Positions 23,411-35,425 are shown, counted from the first letter of the stretch. The stretch is 64,000 bases of DNA from Bos javanicus (GCF_032452875.1 NC_083870.1:558001-622000); one strand, 5' to 3'. Notes: a model not told the origin generated them from the sequence alone. Numbers and translations: made by a program.

Positions 23411-24097
23411 TTTCCTGTGGCTTCAGGGCCTTTGCAAGATGCAAACCCAGAGGTCAGCGTAAGACAGGACTTGCTTTACCATAGCCAGTGTGCAGAGTTT
23501 CTGTGATCCATCCCGTAATTACGGTCTCCTCTCCTCAGGCCTCACACTCAGAAGCACTCTTTCCAGGCTAGACCTTGGCAGGGCCTCGGGACTTGAGACC
23601 GGCAGCCTGTCTTGCCACTGATTACACAGTCTACACAGAGGTGTCGACTGAGGTGGCGGCTCCTCCACGGAAGTTTATCCAGGCAGCTGGTGGCAATTCA
23701 GGCTGTGGCCCCTGTCGCTGAGCTGCTAGTGCCTAGGGGTGACTCAGGAAGGTCCTGGTGGAAAAAGTGGCTTCACAGGCCATGTGTGGCCGTTTCCTGT
23801 GGTCCTGTCTGTACCAGGTGGCATCAGTGTGGTCACCCCTGCCCCTCCACATGGTGCCTCATGCAGAAGCCCCATCAATAAACAGCATTTGCTTTGGATA
23901 AAATGTCTGAGTCAGGAGGGTGGTGATTTACTTTCAACCCCATGGTCTTAATACTCCCACTCACCCCAGTTAAAGCATCAGTACTCAGCTGGCCAGCAGG
24001 GCATAGTGTTCCCCAGCCCCCAGGCTCCTTGTCTCCCTGCCCCACCTTTTCTCCTTGCCTCCTGATTGAGCTACAGGCAGCCTCCCTGCTGAGCCAG

Positions 24098-24280
24098 TGC
24101 ATGCGTGCTAAGTCGCCTCAGTCATGTCTGACTCTCTGTGACCCCATGGACGGAGGCCTGCCAGGCTCCTCTCTCCATGGCAAAATTACTGGAGTGGGTT
24201 GTCATTCTCTCCTCCAGGGAATCTTCCTGACCCAGGGATCAAACCCACATCTCTTACTTCTCTTGCATTGACAGGCGGTG
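24098..24280 (-). mobile_element. Bov-tA SINE
   Basis: Reverse BovA body (gtcatgtctgactctctgtg near 24121, ggagtgggttgtcattctct near 24191), then cctgacccagggatcaaacc leading to the tRNA head. Confidence 0.85.
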
Positions 24281-24790
24281 CTCATGTGCACCTCTGCATC
24301 TGGCCAAGGCTGGCTTTCTGCCTCATCTGCTCCTGGACCAGGGCCTCTGATCTCTTAAGACCTGTGTTTATGTGCCATCTCCGCCAAGAAGTCTGCCCTG
24401 ATCCTGCACTCTTGATCCAAGGCCCCATCAGTGTGAATCAGTAGCTCTCTAGGCCTCCCTCCTTCACAGAGCTAAGGGATTAGCCACCACCCCTGGTCTG
24501 TGGATTCCAGAACAAGAGGATTTGCAGGAAATTGCTGCCTTGTGCGTTGGGGACTATAGAGTCAGGTTGCCTGGATTTTTATCTTGTTTCTTCCTCTTCC
24601 TTATCTGGGACAGATTATCTATCCTTTCTCTGTTTTTGGGTCGTCATCTGTAAGATGAAGATGACGATATTGTCCAGCACTTCAAACATTTGGGAGGATT
24701 AAATGTAGCCCTTTCCACTCCAGAGCCTCCTACTCTGCTTCTCTGCCTATCTCCCTCTGCATCTTTTTACCTGTTATTTCCAGTGCGTAG

Positions 24791-24915
24791 CCAGGAGGAA
24801 AATGGCAACCCACTCCAGTATTCTTGCCTGGAGAATCCCATGGACAGAGGAGTTTAACAGGCTCTGCTCCATGGGGTCACAGAGTCAGACACAACTTAGT
24901 AAGTGAGCGCACACA
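24791..24915 (+). mobile_element. BovA SINE monomer
   Basis: aaatggcaacccactccagt to cagacacaacttagtaagtg. Flanked by ccagtgcgtag (24780-24790) and ccagtgcatag (24916-24926), a target-site duplication with one mismatch. Confidence 0.88.
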
Positions 24916-24926
24916 CCAGTGCATAG

Positions 24927-25412
24927 CACAAGGCTTGGCACGTGGCAGGCCTTGAGTTCGTTGAATGAATGAACCCCGTAATGCTTAGAAGTTATTCTGG
25001 TTTCTGAGAACCCTCTGAAAACTGATCTAAAAGGATTAATGTTAGAAACACAAACGTGATTTGGTTTGAGGCATGACTCCTTAGAGCTCCCGCAGATGCC
25101 TCAAGACTAGCCACACCCCCGAAATGAATGGACTCTGGCATGGCGGCTTGGAGGCAGAGCTGCCTGAGCTCTGTGTCCTTCCTGGCACACGGTCATTCTC
25201 TGATGAAGAGTCCCACAGGGCTGCGTGATGTGGCCAGTCTGTGACTTGTCCAGGGGGGTTGGGAGAAGGTGCTACTTTTAGAAGTATTCACCCTGTGGCT
25301 GAGTGGAGTGAGAAATACAACAGACTGCCTACCTAGGAAAGCAGTGGGCATCCATCCTGGCGTGTTTCTCCTCTGTTTTGCCTCTTCTCACCTCCCTCCA
25401 TCCCTTTTCCAG
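24927..25412. other. GPR161 intron end and splice acceptor
   Basis: Unique sequence ending in a strong pyrimidine tract (ctccctccatcccttttccag) with AG at 25411-25412, the acceptor of coding exon 2. Confidence 0.7.
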
Positions 25413-26137
25413 CTACTACGCTGTCCTGTATCCCATGGCGTACCCGATGAAGATCACAGGCAACCGGGCTGTGATGGTGCTTGCCTACATCTGGCTCCAC
25501 TCCCTCATCGGCTGCCTGCCACCTCTGTTTGGCTGGTCATCGGTGGAGTTTGACGAGTTCAAGTGGATGTGTGTGGCCGCGTGGCACCGGGAGCCTGGCT
25601 ATACTGCGTTCTGGCAGATCTGGTGTGCCCTGCTCCCCTTCTTGGTCATGCTGGTGTGCTATGGCTTCATCTTCCGAGTGGCCAGGGTCAAAGCGCGCAA
25701 GGTGCATTGTGGCGCTGTGGTCACTGTGGAGGTGGGCGTGCAGAGGACTGGGAGGAAGAACTCCAGCACCTCTACCTCCTCCTCGGGCAGCAGGAAGAGC
25801 GCCTTTCAGGGCGTGGTCTATTCGGCCAACCAGTGCAAAGCCCTCGTCACCATCCTGGTGGTCATTGGTGCCTTCATGGTCACCTGGGGCCCCTACATGG
25901 TTGTCATCACCTCTGAGGCCCTCTGGGGGAAGAACTGTGTCTCCCCAACCCTGGAGACCTGGGCCACTTGGCTGTCCTTTACCAGTGCCATCTGCCACCC
26001 TCTGATCTATGGACTCTGGAACAAGACGGTGCGCAAGGAACTCCTGGGCATGTGCTTTGGGGATCGGTATTACCGGGAACCATTTGTACAGCGGCAGAGG
26101 ACGTCTAGGCTCTTCAGCATTTCCAACAGGATCACAG
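25413..26137 (+). CDS. GPR161: GPR161 coding exon 2: DRY end to start of C-tail
   Basis: One base completes R125, then residues 126-366 follow, plus the first base of D367. Y126 completes D-R-Y. C178 in extracellular loop 2 can pair with C100. TM4 to TM7 follow, with TM5 about 189-213, TM6 about 266-288 and TM7 about 306-328. The VKARK sequence at 217-221 in intracellular loop 3 is the motif reported to direct GPR161 to cilia through TULP3 (family knowledge). Loop 3 also carries a serine/threonine-rich stretch (NSSTSTSSSGSR, near 241-252). TM7 ends in HPLIY (320-324) in place of the usual NPxxY, a feature of this receptor. The donor is ACAG|GTAACT with GT at 26138-26139. The + frame is open past the donor, so an unspliced read-through would add intron-coded residues. 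Confidence 0.97.
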
Positions 26138-26729
26138 GTAACTTGGAAACTTGTCAGCAAGGGGATGCCCACTCTCCCATAGGTATAGCCTATGGTCCTC
26201 TTGGACACTCTGGCAGGTTGATGGGTGAGATCTCAGACTGACTGCAGCCTCGGGGCTTAAAGCACAGGTTTCCTTTGGGGAAGGAGCATCCCAGTGATTC
26301 CCAAGCAGATTTCCCAAGCTGGGTAGGGCAGAGGACACGAGTTCAGTGACCCCAGCCATGGCCCACTGGCCTGGAAAGTACAGTTATTTCTATCTGGAGA
26401 AAAAAAGAATTTAAGCACTGAACTAGGCTACCTTCTCCTTTCAGTGTTCATTGAAGCAGAGTCCTTTTTGAAGTGCTCTTTTCCCTCCTCGGCTGCTCCT
26501 ACTAGACATACTCCTCCTTGAGCCCTTTCCTCACAGTAAGCCCTTTCCTTACTGTGCCATCCCTAGTAATTCAGGATGTGTTCAGGGCAAGCCTCCACTC
26601 CGTCACTGAAATGTTGCTATCTGATATGTGTTAAAGCTGCTCCTCCATCTGATAATTGATTTCAGAGCTAAGTTTCTGAACACAATCCCATGCCCTTTGA
26701 TGAGATCCAAAGGAATTACTCTAGTTGGA
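26138..26729. other. GPR161 intron, unique part
   Basis: Beginning of the 6.3-kb intron between coding exons 2 and 3. Nothing recognised beyond the splice donor. Confidence 0.5.
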
Positions 26730-27220
26730 ATAAATTTTTTTAAACCTTTTTCTTTTGAGATAATTTTAGAGTCAGTGAAGAGTTGGAAAAACAATACAGA
26801 GAATTCCCATCCCCTCAGCTTCTCCTAGTGCTAACATCTTGCCTAACCATAGCACCATGGGTGCATGGCTATTGACAACTACAAACTTGACTCAGATTTC
26901 ACCTATATTCCTGTTGATGTCGTTTTTCTGTTCCAGGATCCAGTTCAGGATCCCATGTTGTATTCAGCCGTAACATCTCCTTTGTCTTTTTCAATCTTTA
27001 ACAAGTCTTTGTTCTTTCCTTATCTTCCCTGACTTGACCCTTTTGTAGAGTTCTGTTCAGGGATTTTGTAGACGGCCCCTCAATCTGTGTGTAACTGATG
27101 TGTCCTCAAGGTTACGTTTTGGCAGGATGCTGGGCCGGTGATGTGCTCTTCCTAGTAAGCATACCAGGGGCACATATATCTGTAGGTCTTATTACTAGCT
27201 AATTTTATTCTTGATCTCTT
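26730..27220 (-). mobile_element. Ancient LINE-like remnant
   Basis: A decayed sequence with ttttgagataattttagagt, gaattcccatcccctcagct and ctgttccaggatccagttca, a pattern I associate with very old mammalian L1-type elements. Family and orientation are tentative. Confidence 0.4.
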
Positions 27221-27224
27221 GGTT

Positions 27225-27540
27225 GATGTCTTAGCTTGGGCTGCTACAACAAAATCCCAGAGAATGCATGGCTTAAACCAAAGGCATTCATTTTTCCACA
27301 GTTCAGCTGGAGTCTGAAGTTAGAGTGGCACGTGGTTGAGTTCCAGTGGGGCTTTCTCCCTGGCTGTCCTCTTTTTCTGTCCTGCCATGGTGGAGGGTTA
27401 GGAGAGAGCAAGCTCTCTGGTCCTCCCACCCTCATGACTTCTTCTAAACCTAATTATCTCCCCAAGAACCCACTGCCGAATACCATCACACTGGGAGCTA
27501 GGGCCTCAGTATAGGAATTTGGGGGAACACTTTCAGTCCA
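27225..27540. repeat. Ancient interspersed repeat (L1M or MaLR type)
   Basis: gggctgctacaacaaaatcc at the start, then ctcatgacttcttctaaacc, and gaatttgggggaacactttc with cagtccatacag at the end form a well-known old mammalian repeat block. I cannot assign the exact family. Confidence 0.5.
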
Positions 27541-28062
27541 TACAGTTAGGTTGATGTCTGGCAGCTTTCCCCACCGTAGATTCACTGTTTTTTCCATTGT
27601 CACTAGTAAGTACAGCAGAGGAGATACTTAGAGGTTATGAAAATGTCCTATTTCCCCTTCAGCCTTCACCCACTGTTTGTAGCATGCGTTGGTGGATCTT
27701 GCCTCCAAAGTTACCACTCTGTTGTTTGAGGGAGATTGTCACCTGGATGAGCTATTGGAAGGGGGACTCTGAGGGCACTTATCAGATCATATTCATGAAA
27801 AAAGCCATGTGGTTCAGAGTGCAGTTCCAGTCTCTTGCCAGATGACTTGGGGCAACTCACTGCTTGAGTTAATTTTTCATTTCCAGGAAATAGGCTTTCC
27901 ACCTCCCCTCCCAAGAGAGTGAAAATTACAGCTCTTAATTATGAGTACTCTGGAGTAGTGATGATAGGAGATCTGCTCCATGTGGCAGCAAACCAGCATC
28001 ACTAATTCACCTCGTGGACTAATGGCGTGCTTTTTCTTGAGAAAGGAAGAAATTCTGGGACT

Positions 28063-28200
28063 TTTAAAAAATTTATTTATTTTTTAATTGAAGGATAATT
28101 GCTTTATAGACTTTTGTTGTTTTATGTCAAACCTCAACATGAATAAGCCATAGGTATACATATATGCTCTCCCTTTTGAACCTCCCTCCTTATTTTGACC
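28063..28200 (-). mobile_element. L1 fragment
   Basis: atttatttattttttaattg, then ataagccataggtatacata, matches the antisense of ruminant L1 sequence. Short and non-coding. Confidence 0.55.
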
Positions 28201-29547
28201 ATAGGAGAAAAAAACATCTCTCGGGATCCCAGTATTTTAGCTCCTGAATTTCCCACCCCTTGCTACTGGCAAGACTATGATTCCAAGTATGAATTGTGAG
28301 CCAGGAGGAATACATTCAGGGTTTGGTTTCATTTCACTGATTAACCTATTTGTTCAGACTTTGTAAAATCAATTATCTTCCAGGCAAAAAAAAATAAACA
28401 TTTTCGATTCCAGTGACGTTAAGAATGAGGAAAGAGAATGGAGGAGGAGAGGGTAGATAGAATAAAAAGAAACATCTGTTTTGGGGGCCAAGATTTTCTG
28501 TGTGAGCCACTTGGGATTATCCTAGACGAGCTTGTCAGGCTGTGAGAACAGATGGAAAACACCAGCTGTGGTTGCATTGGCAAGCTCAAGGCAGTGAGCG
28601 GTCTCTTCATTGAGGGAGAAGCAGTCTTGTGGGTTGTTTTTGGGCTGAAGAGCGTGTGGGACGATGGGTTCTGTATTGTTGGCCTTCCCTTGAATCAGAG
28701 CTGGGGGCATCCCTGCTGTCTCTTCCCCAGATGTCCTGATTTTAGGAGGTGGGCAAAGCATTGGCAAGAGTCTTTAAAGAAAAGCAGAATGCAGTGCCCA
28801 TCCCATCCCTGAATCCTACTCTGGTCATACCAGGAAAACCCATGGCCTTTCTGATTAGGAGGGAAAACCCTTGCCTCCACCTTGCATCCCTGAGCCAGGG
28901 CGGTGACCAGACCCTGGTCTGGTGCCCTCTGCAGGCATGACTTGCATCTGCAGCAGATGCCTAAACCCACCCAGCCTGCTTCAGGCTGCCTCTCGTACAC
29001 TCAGAGAAGAAACTTGCTCTCTCCTGTTAGCACATTAGAAGGGTGATAAGATTCATTCCAAAGCCAGCAAGAAAAGACTCAGAAGCCCTCTCTCGGTTTT
29101 GTCCCTCTCCATTTTCATGAGCACCTGGAAAGTTCTCACCAAAGGATTCAGTACATGGAATTATAAACTTTCCTCACAGTGCTTGTGAGCAGGTGTAGTG
29201 CATTCCACAAACACCTGGAGTTTTCTACTGCCCCTGAGATGCCAGGAGTTCTACATAGGGAGTCATGTTTATTAAGATTTCATATGTAGATTTCACCCAT
29301 AATCCATGAGTTTTGGTTTTCTCATACTATTAGCCCCAAACTGAAAAAGTGCGTCAGTTTAGGTTTTCCCTGGGTACCAGCTCTCACCAGGCCACTACAA
29401 TACTTTCTGCCTGTGAAGGCTCGTTAGCAGATTACCATGGCGTTCCCTGAGGAATTGAGATCTCTGGCCTCCCTGAGGGTTGGCAGGCAGGGCCACCTCA
29501 TGGTGGGTAGGTCAGCTCTGGAGTGACATTGATTCTAGTGCTGAAAG
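28201..29547. other. GPR161 intron, unique part
   Basis: No gene, exon-like conserved frame or young repeat recognised. Confidence 0.5.
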
Positions 29548-29815
29548 GTGCTGCTGCTGCTGCTAAGTCGCTTCAGTTGTGTCCACTCTGTGGACCCCAC
29601 AGATGGCAGCCCATCCTCCCCAGTCCCAGGATTCTCCGGGCAAGAACACTGGAATGGGTTGCCATTTCTTTCTCCAATGCATGAAAGTGAAAAGTGAAAG
29701 TGAAGTCATGTCCAACTCTTAGCAACCCCATGGACTACAGCCTACCAGGCTCCCCCGTCCACGGGATTTTCCAGGCAAGAATACTGGAGTGGGGTGCCAT
29801 TGCCTTCTCCAGCTG
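29548..29815 (-). mobile_element. BovA2 SINE (dimeric)
   Basis: Two reverse BovA units are joined by the aaagtgaaaagtgaaagtga linker near 29684. The left end carries the (gct)n tract at 29550-29562, the complement of the (agc)n tail. Confidence 0.92.
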
Positions 29816-29851
29816 AAAGGTGCACTAAATGCTAACATTTGGTCTTAGGAG

Positions 29852-30128
29852 TTCAGTTCAGTTCAGTCGCTCAGTCGTGTCGTACTCTTTGTGACCCCAT
29901 GACCCGCAGCACGCCAGGCCTCCCTGTCCATCACCAACTCCCGGAGTCCACCCAAATCCATGTCCATTGAGTCGGTGATGCCATCCAGCCATCTCATCCT
30001 CTGTCGTCCCCTTCTCCTCCTGCCCTCAATCCCTCCCAGCATCAGGGTCTTTTCCAATGAGTCAGCTCTTTGCATCAGGTGGCCAAAGTATTGGAGTCTC
30101 AGTTTCAACATGAGTCCTTCCAGTGAAG
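29852..30128 (-). mobile_element. BovB LINE 3' end
   Basis: cagttcagttcagtcgctca at 29858 onward is the complement of the BovB terminus, and similarity ends near 30128. Only about 280 nt of the C-terminal region remains. Part of a 300-codon minus frame (29863-30765) comes from this fragment. Confidence 0.92.
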
Positions 30129-32474
30129 GCCACACTACAAACCCAAAGCTGATAGCTGGCTGCAGGCGTTGCAGCAAAGATGAGGGTTTCAGGAGAAAGG
30201 GCCAGCCGCTCATCTGGCAGCACTGCCACCAGGCCTGACACGCAGGCGTGGAGGGAGGCCTCTCCAGATGCCACTCCCACCTGATGCTCGAAGTTCCTGA
30301 AACTGGGGATAGAGCCTGCCCAGTTACCTTGTGGAGAAAAGGACACTGACTTCCATTTGCTAGAGGAAATGGCCCATCCCAAGGCCTTCGTGAGGTTTGG
30401 GCTGGGGGTAAGAGGCCCGGGGCCTCTGATTTTTCCCCCGCTTGCTTTTCTAGGTTCCTTTCCTGTGCCACCGTGAGGTCTTCTGGTTGCTTCAGAGTGC
30501 CAGTTTCACCCCAGAACGGCACTCCTGCTCCTGTGGCCTGTGAAAGGCACGCGTGGCTCTCTTGGCCGCGCCAGGCTTCTGATCTGACCTCTGGGCCTGC
30601 CACTTTGTGCCTGTTCCTTTCTTTCTTTAAAAATAATATTTTTTTAAAAAAGGGCTGGACTGGGCCCAGTCTAGTGTGTTGTTGCTTCATGTGAAGAAGC
30701 TCTGGGTTGCTGCGCCCATTCTCTAGTGATAAATGCTGAACAAACACAGAATAGAGAGTCACCACTTGGCTGCCCTGTTTCCAGATCTTTTAGCTGAGCC
30801 ACACTGGCCTGGTTCCAGTGAGTCCTCCCACTGGTGGAGACCGGGACTTATGTTTAGCTTTCACCGAGCCTCAGAGATGTGTCCAAAGCCCACTGTGGCC
30901 TCAGCTGTCCCAGTTGACAGTGGGTGTTCCCCCACAGGCCGCCCTCCTCAAGCCAGGCTTCCTGCTGAGACATAGTCATATTCTGAGGCCAAGACCCTGC
31001 AGGTGGGTGATCACGTCTGGAATCTTCTCTGGATCCAGCCCCCTACACAAACCCCCAGGAGAGGGAGCAGCTCTTTGCAAAAGTGTTTTTCGCACGTTTC
31101 ATGAAAAGAGAAGCTCTGTCTGCATGGGCTGCCCACCCCAACCCCCACCATCTCCTCCTCGGCTCTGAAAGAGAAAGGAGAGTCACCTTGTTCCCTTGAA
31201 GAATTATGATGAAAGCATAGGCAGAGGCCTCTCCTGTCTGTAAGCGTGCTGCGGGGAGACTCAGGTGGTCTGTCGTGGCAGGTCCTTCGTGGCAGGTAGG
31301 TCTTTCTCAGGAGATGGAAAGAGTTGGACTTTTTGTGCTGTTTTTTAATTGCTAAGAGTGCCTTTTTGTTGTCTCCATGGTCTTTGTGGCCTCCAGCTCT
31401 TTTGTTTATAGATTCGTTATTTTCTTAATTTTCTGAGGACACCCAATTGGAATTTTGTTTTCTTAAACTCCCTGCATTGTCTCCTGCAGATCCTTTTTTT
31501 ATTCCTTCCTTTTTTGTCCCCCCATCTCTGCTAGTGCTTTTCCTTAATGTCTCCTGATCTTCACTGTCCCTTCTGGTTAATGAGGCAGCCCTGAAAAGGG
31601 ATTGGGACACCCTGGGCAGTGAAGCAGATGGCACGTAGACGGAAGGGTGGAGGGGCGGGGCCGTTCTACAGGGCGCCCCGCTCTTGGGGTCTGTGGGGCT
31701 TTTCTCTCTGACGGGTTGGATTTCCCAGGGGACGAGATCTCTGGCCCCCCGCCCAGCTTGAGTAAGGCAGTGGGTGGGGGTCCCACTGTTAACTAGGCAG
31801 CCTCATTGTTCCCTCAGTTTTTACCACGTGGCCCTGTGCCTGGTGTCACTAAGGCCAGAGTCCCCCAGTTCACTCTGTCTGCTCTCCTGACAGCATGGAG
31901 GGCAGGTGCCCAGAGCCTGAGTTGGGACTAGCCATAGACGGGACCCACTGCTTCCTGTAGAGTCCTTCCACTGAGCCCTACCTGCCCAGAGACTCCGAGC
32001 CTTCAGTCCTTAAGCTTTTGGGGGTCTCCTTCCAGGCCTCCCCTGCTGCCAGCCTCAGTCCTTTCTTGGGTCAGTTTCATGGCCCACCCCCTACCTTCCA
32101 ACCTACAAACATCCTCTTTGCTTGGGGGTTTCAGCCTCTTCTAAAAAACCTACCTTTTGGTATTCAGATAGGCTTGGAAGTTAAAGGAGCACCCATTCTG
32201 TGGTAACTGGAAGATCTCCCAGGACTGTTCACTGTTTTCTCTCCCACCTGCCTTGTTGGTGTTTGACATTTGTCTTGAGCTCTTCCCCTCTGGTAGGACC
32301 CAGTGAATGCTGTCACAGACTCCCTGGGATAAGAACAAGGGGTGACCTGGAGGAAAGGCAGCCAAGAGCTTCGTGTCTTCAGTGAATGGAGAGCACCCTT
32401 TGCAGGGAGAACAGGGTGGACAGGAGAGAGGGACTGGGCGTGAGTGTGCAGTCAGTGCTGACCTTGCTTTGCAG
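30129..32474. other. GPR161 intron with acceptor for exon 3
   Basis: Unique, fairly G/C-rich sequence with no gene seen. It ends tgctttgcag with AG at 32473-32474. Confidence 0.55.
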
Positions 32475-32579
32475 ACCTGGGCCTGTCCCCACACCTCACG
32501 GCCCTCATGGCAGGCGAGCAACCCCTGGGGAACAGCAGCAGCACCGGAGACACTGGCTTCAGCTGCTCTCAGGACTCAG
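32475..32579 (+). CDS. GPR161: GPR161 coding exon 3: C-tail
   Basis: Encodes D367 (split) to S401 plus the first base of G402, in the cytoplasmic C-terminal tail. The stretch starts DLGLSPHLTALMAG and is rich in serine (SSST, SCSQDS). It joins exon 2 with phase 1 at both ends. Donor TCAG|GTAAGC with GT at 32580-32581. No domain is known for this part. It was recognised from the family C-tail and from frame continuity. Confidence 0.95.
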
Positions 32580-32659
32580 GTAAGCTTCTCACCTGTTGCA
32601 TTTTCCGGTTCCAGGAGGAGCATGTGGGCGGGAGGGACGTCTCCTAGGGTGTAGGGGGT

Positions 32660-32960
32660 GACAGTCAAGAGTCTGGGTTTCCAGTCATGGCTTTTTGCTT
32701 CTCTGCATCTCTGTGCCCCAGTTTCTTCCTCTGTATAATGGGAATCTCAGCTCCTGTTCTCTCTGCCAGGCAGGGTTGTTGTGAGATTCAAATTAAGTGA
32801 AAGCCTTCAAAGTTAAAATGTCAGATGATCATGAATTGTTATGTGAGTTATAATAACCCCTGGCCAGAGCAGGCTCCAGAGTCAACCAGCCTGGTTTTCA
32901 CTCTTGAATTGGCTTTTTGAGAGCTGTGTTATCTCAGACAAGCTACTCAATTTTTTCTAA
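32660..32960 (-). repeat. MIR-like fragments
   Basis: tgccccagtttcttcctctg with tataatgggaatctcag near 32716 is the MIR core in the orientation that reads tctgtaaaatgggg. A second similar piece may follow at 32870-32960. Intron between coding exons 3 and 4. Confidence 0.6.
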
Positions 32961-33164
32961 ACTTTTGAGGCTCCCCATTTGCCCCAGAACTTGGGCACTG
33001 TCCCTCTATCCCTTGTCATGTCTTTACATGCCCTGAGATCTACCTCTGGGGAACTTGATCTCTCTGATGAAACATATCTCCATCAGTATCCTCCAGACCC
33101 TCCCTTCAGCTGCTGCCCAGGGGATGGTGCCAGCCCAGAGCTCCCCCCTCAGCACTGGGCTCTG

Positions 33165-33172
33165 TGACGTCA
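33165..33172. promoter_or_regulatory. Full palindromic CRE octamer
   Basis: TGACGTCA within a larger imperfect palindrome (ctgTGACGTCAcag, 33162-33175, symmetrical over 14 nt), in the intron between coding exons 3 and 4. Confidence 0.5.
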
Positions 33173-33175
33173 CAG

Positions 33176-35083
33176 TCTGCCACTGTGCTCCCCAGCATAT
33201 ACCTGGGGCACTGCATGAGGTGAGAGGCTCATGGCGGTGATGGGCCGTGTCCCTCCATCGGTCATTCACAGAGCTGATGAAGCACCGCATCCCACGTGCT
33301 GGACATGAACCCAGGGTTCTAGAGCCCGGACCTCAACACCGCAGGCTAGCCATGAATATTTCCCTCCGTGCTCTTCCATCTCCCCAACAGGAACCTTTTG
33401 GAAACCCTTCTCTGCCTTGATCTGTGGTTCCTCATCTGAGCCTGTATTGCGGAATTCTAGGGTAAAGGGCCACGGGCAGGGACCCAGACCAGGCCCCCTG
33501 TCTTGGAGCATTTCCCCTGGAGGCAGAACATTCCCTGAGAATGCACCCCCACTGGCAGCCCAGAAGGTTAAACAACTGGTCACAGCCTCCCTTGTAGGCC
33601 AAAGTCCCTCTTGTAACTTGAAGGACAGGAAAGTCGCTGTTGCTCCTCAGGCCCTCTTACCTCTTCTCAGACAACCAGTAGGGATCCAGAGGCAGGGACG
33701 TTTATTCACTAAACAGATGTTTACTTGCCAAGCCCCTGCCTTGAGCAGATACTGCCCTATGTTCTAGAGATGTGCTGGTGAATGGCCCTCGTGCGGCTTT
33801 AAATAGGCAAATTGTGTGGGCTGCAAATTATACCTCAGTAGTTCTGCTATTTAAAAAGGTCATAACAGTGATGAGCGCTGTGGGAGGGGAAGCCAAGTGC
33901 CATGAGGACACAGAGCGGACAGGTATGTGTCCCTGCTGGGGGAGAGCACTTGGGGATGGGAGCGTTAGAAAAGTTTCTCTGAGGAAGTGATGTGAAAACC
34001 TATAGAGTGAATAGGAGGTGACTGGGCGAAAAGGAGTAAGGGAACATGTAGCCAGAAGAAAGAGCCTGGGTTCTGGGCTCACACAGATTGGAATGTGAGC
34101 TTCAACCTCCCTGCTCTTAGCCGTGTCCTCGTGAGTGATGATTCCACGGACCAGGGGCCTGCTGTGCTCCAGGTACTGCATCACAGCTTCACATATCCCA
34201 ACTCATAATTCTCACAATTCTATGAGGTAGACAGAATTATCCCCCTTTTATACACCTTGGAGGCTGCTGAGGGACTAAGTAACTTGAGATCTCTCCAACT
34301 CGGGAGCCTCTGTGCGTAATCACCATATTGTAAAGTCCGCCAGAGAAGCACACGTGTGTAGGTTTTTCCGGGAGAACTTGTGGAGCCCCTGGCTCTGCTT
34401 TCTTCCTAATTTGCTGAGCACCAGGCTTTGAAGGGTTGAAAGCTAGAGACTAAGACAGAGGAGGGCCAGTCCCAACATCTGCCCCAGTGTGGGGTCAGGG
34501 TTCTGCTCAGCCCTGCTCTCCTCCCCAGCCCTCCCCACCTGTCTACCCAGTTCTAATAGAGCTTCCTTCCTCTCTGCCTTCCCCCTACTTTTTGAGGGGC
34601 ATATTTTTCAATCCCTTTTTGATCCCTAGAGAACTTTACACATTCAGCGTTTATATGTTTATTTAGCACAGCATATTTTAACCAGAATGATAGAAATTCA
34701 AACTGTAAGAAAAATCAGTCTGAACACAAAGCCCCTTTAATAATGCCTCCCTCCTCCACTCAGCCTGACTCCCCTTCCCCAGTCCACGTCTGGCTGACTC
34801 AGCACTTCTGAGTATGGTAGTTCTGGCTGTAACCCATCCACTTGGATAACATTGCTGTTTTTGGTGTGCCTGAAAAGCAGCCCCAGTGGCTGGCTGCAAA
34901 CTCCCTGAAATGGGACGAGAGACACTGTGTGTCCTGGACAAAGCTGCAGGGCAGTTGGATGCACCTGGTTGTGGGTTGGAATAAATGGGAGAGGAAGGCA
35001 AGGGCTGTTTAGAGAGGGTGGGAAAGAACGTGAGAGGATTTGGTGTTGCCAGTTAGAGGTGCACAGTTTGCCCTTGGTTTTAG
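33176..35083. other. GPR161 intron with acceptor for exon 4
   Basis: An L2/MIR-type piece is suggested at 33690-33960 (tattcactaaacagatgttt) and another MIR-like piece at 34150-34330. Nothing else recognised. It ends cccttggttttag with AG at 35082-35083. Confidence 0.5.
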
Positions 35084-35203
35084 GAACAGATGTCATGCTG
35101 CTTGAAGACTACACATTGGATGACAACCCTCTCTCCCATGGCACGTGCCCACCCAAGAGGAGGAGCTCGGTGACATTTGAAGATGAAGTGGAACAAATCA
35201 AAG
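35084..35203 (+). CDS. GPR161: GPR161 coding exon 4: PKA-site region of C-tail
   Basis: Encodes residues 402-441 plus one base of E442. It contains KRRSS at 426-430, a PKA consensus whose two serines (S429, S430) correspond to the sites reported as phosphorylated in GPR161. An acidic segment TFEDEVEQIK follows. The donor AAAG|GTTTGG (GT at 35204-35205) is weaker than the other donors in this gene, lacking the usual A at +3 and +4. Phase 1 on both sides, so exons 3 and 4 could each be skipped without changing the frame. Confidence 0.95.
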
Positions 35204-35425
35204 GTTTGGTTTCTGTGGCTGATGGCTTCAGGGAAATGGGGAAGTGAAAGGATCTTAGGAAAATTCCTCAGCCGAGCCTGCCCCCACGCCCAGCACACTA
35301 GGGGCTCCACCTTTGCCCATTCCCAAGTCACTCCCAACCTGACCTCTCTCACTTGAGTCCTTAGGCTTCTAACTTTCAGAGCAAATAGCATCTAAGGCTG
35401 GGCAAGCAGTGGGCTACACAGACAT

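Noticed and set aside
25481..26208. Alternative frames on both strands across GPR161 exon 2
   Set aside because: Shadows of a G/C-rich coding exon. The receptor frame is the one that matches a known family and splices in phase.
29863..30765. Minus-strand open frame of 300 codons
   Set aside because: Its last third is BovB C-terminal sequence and the rest is intron read by chance. It is a read-through of a dead LINE, not a gene.
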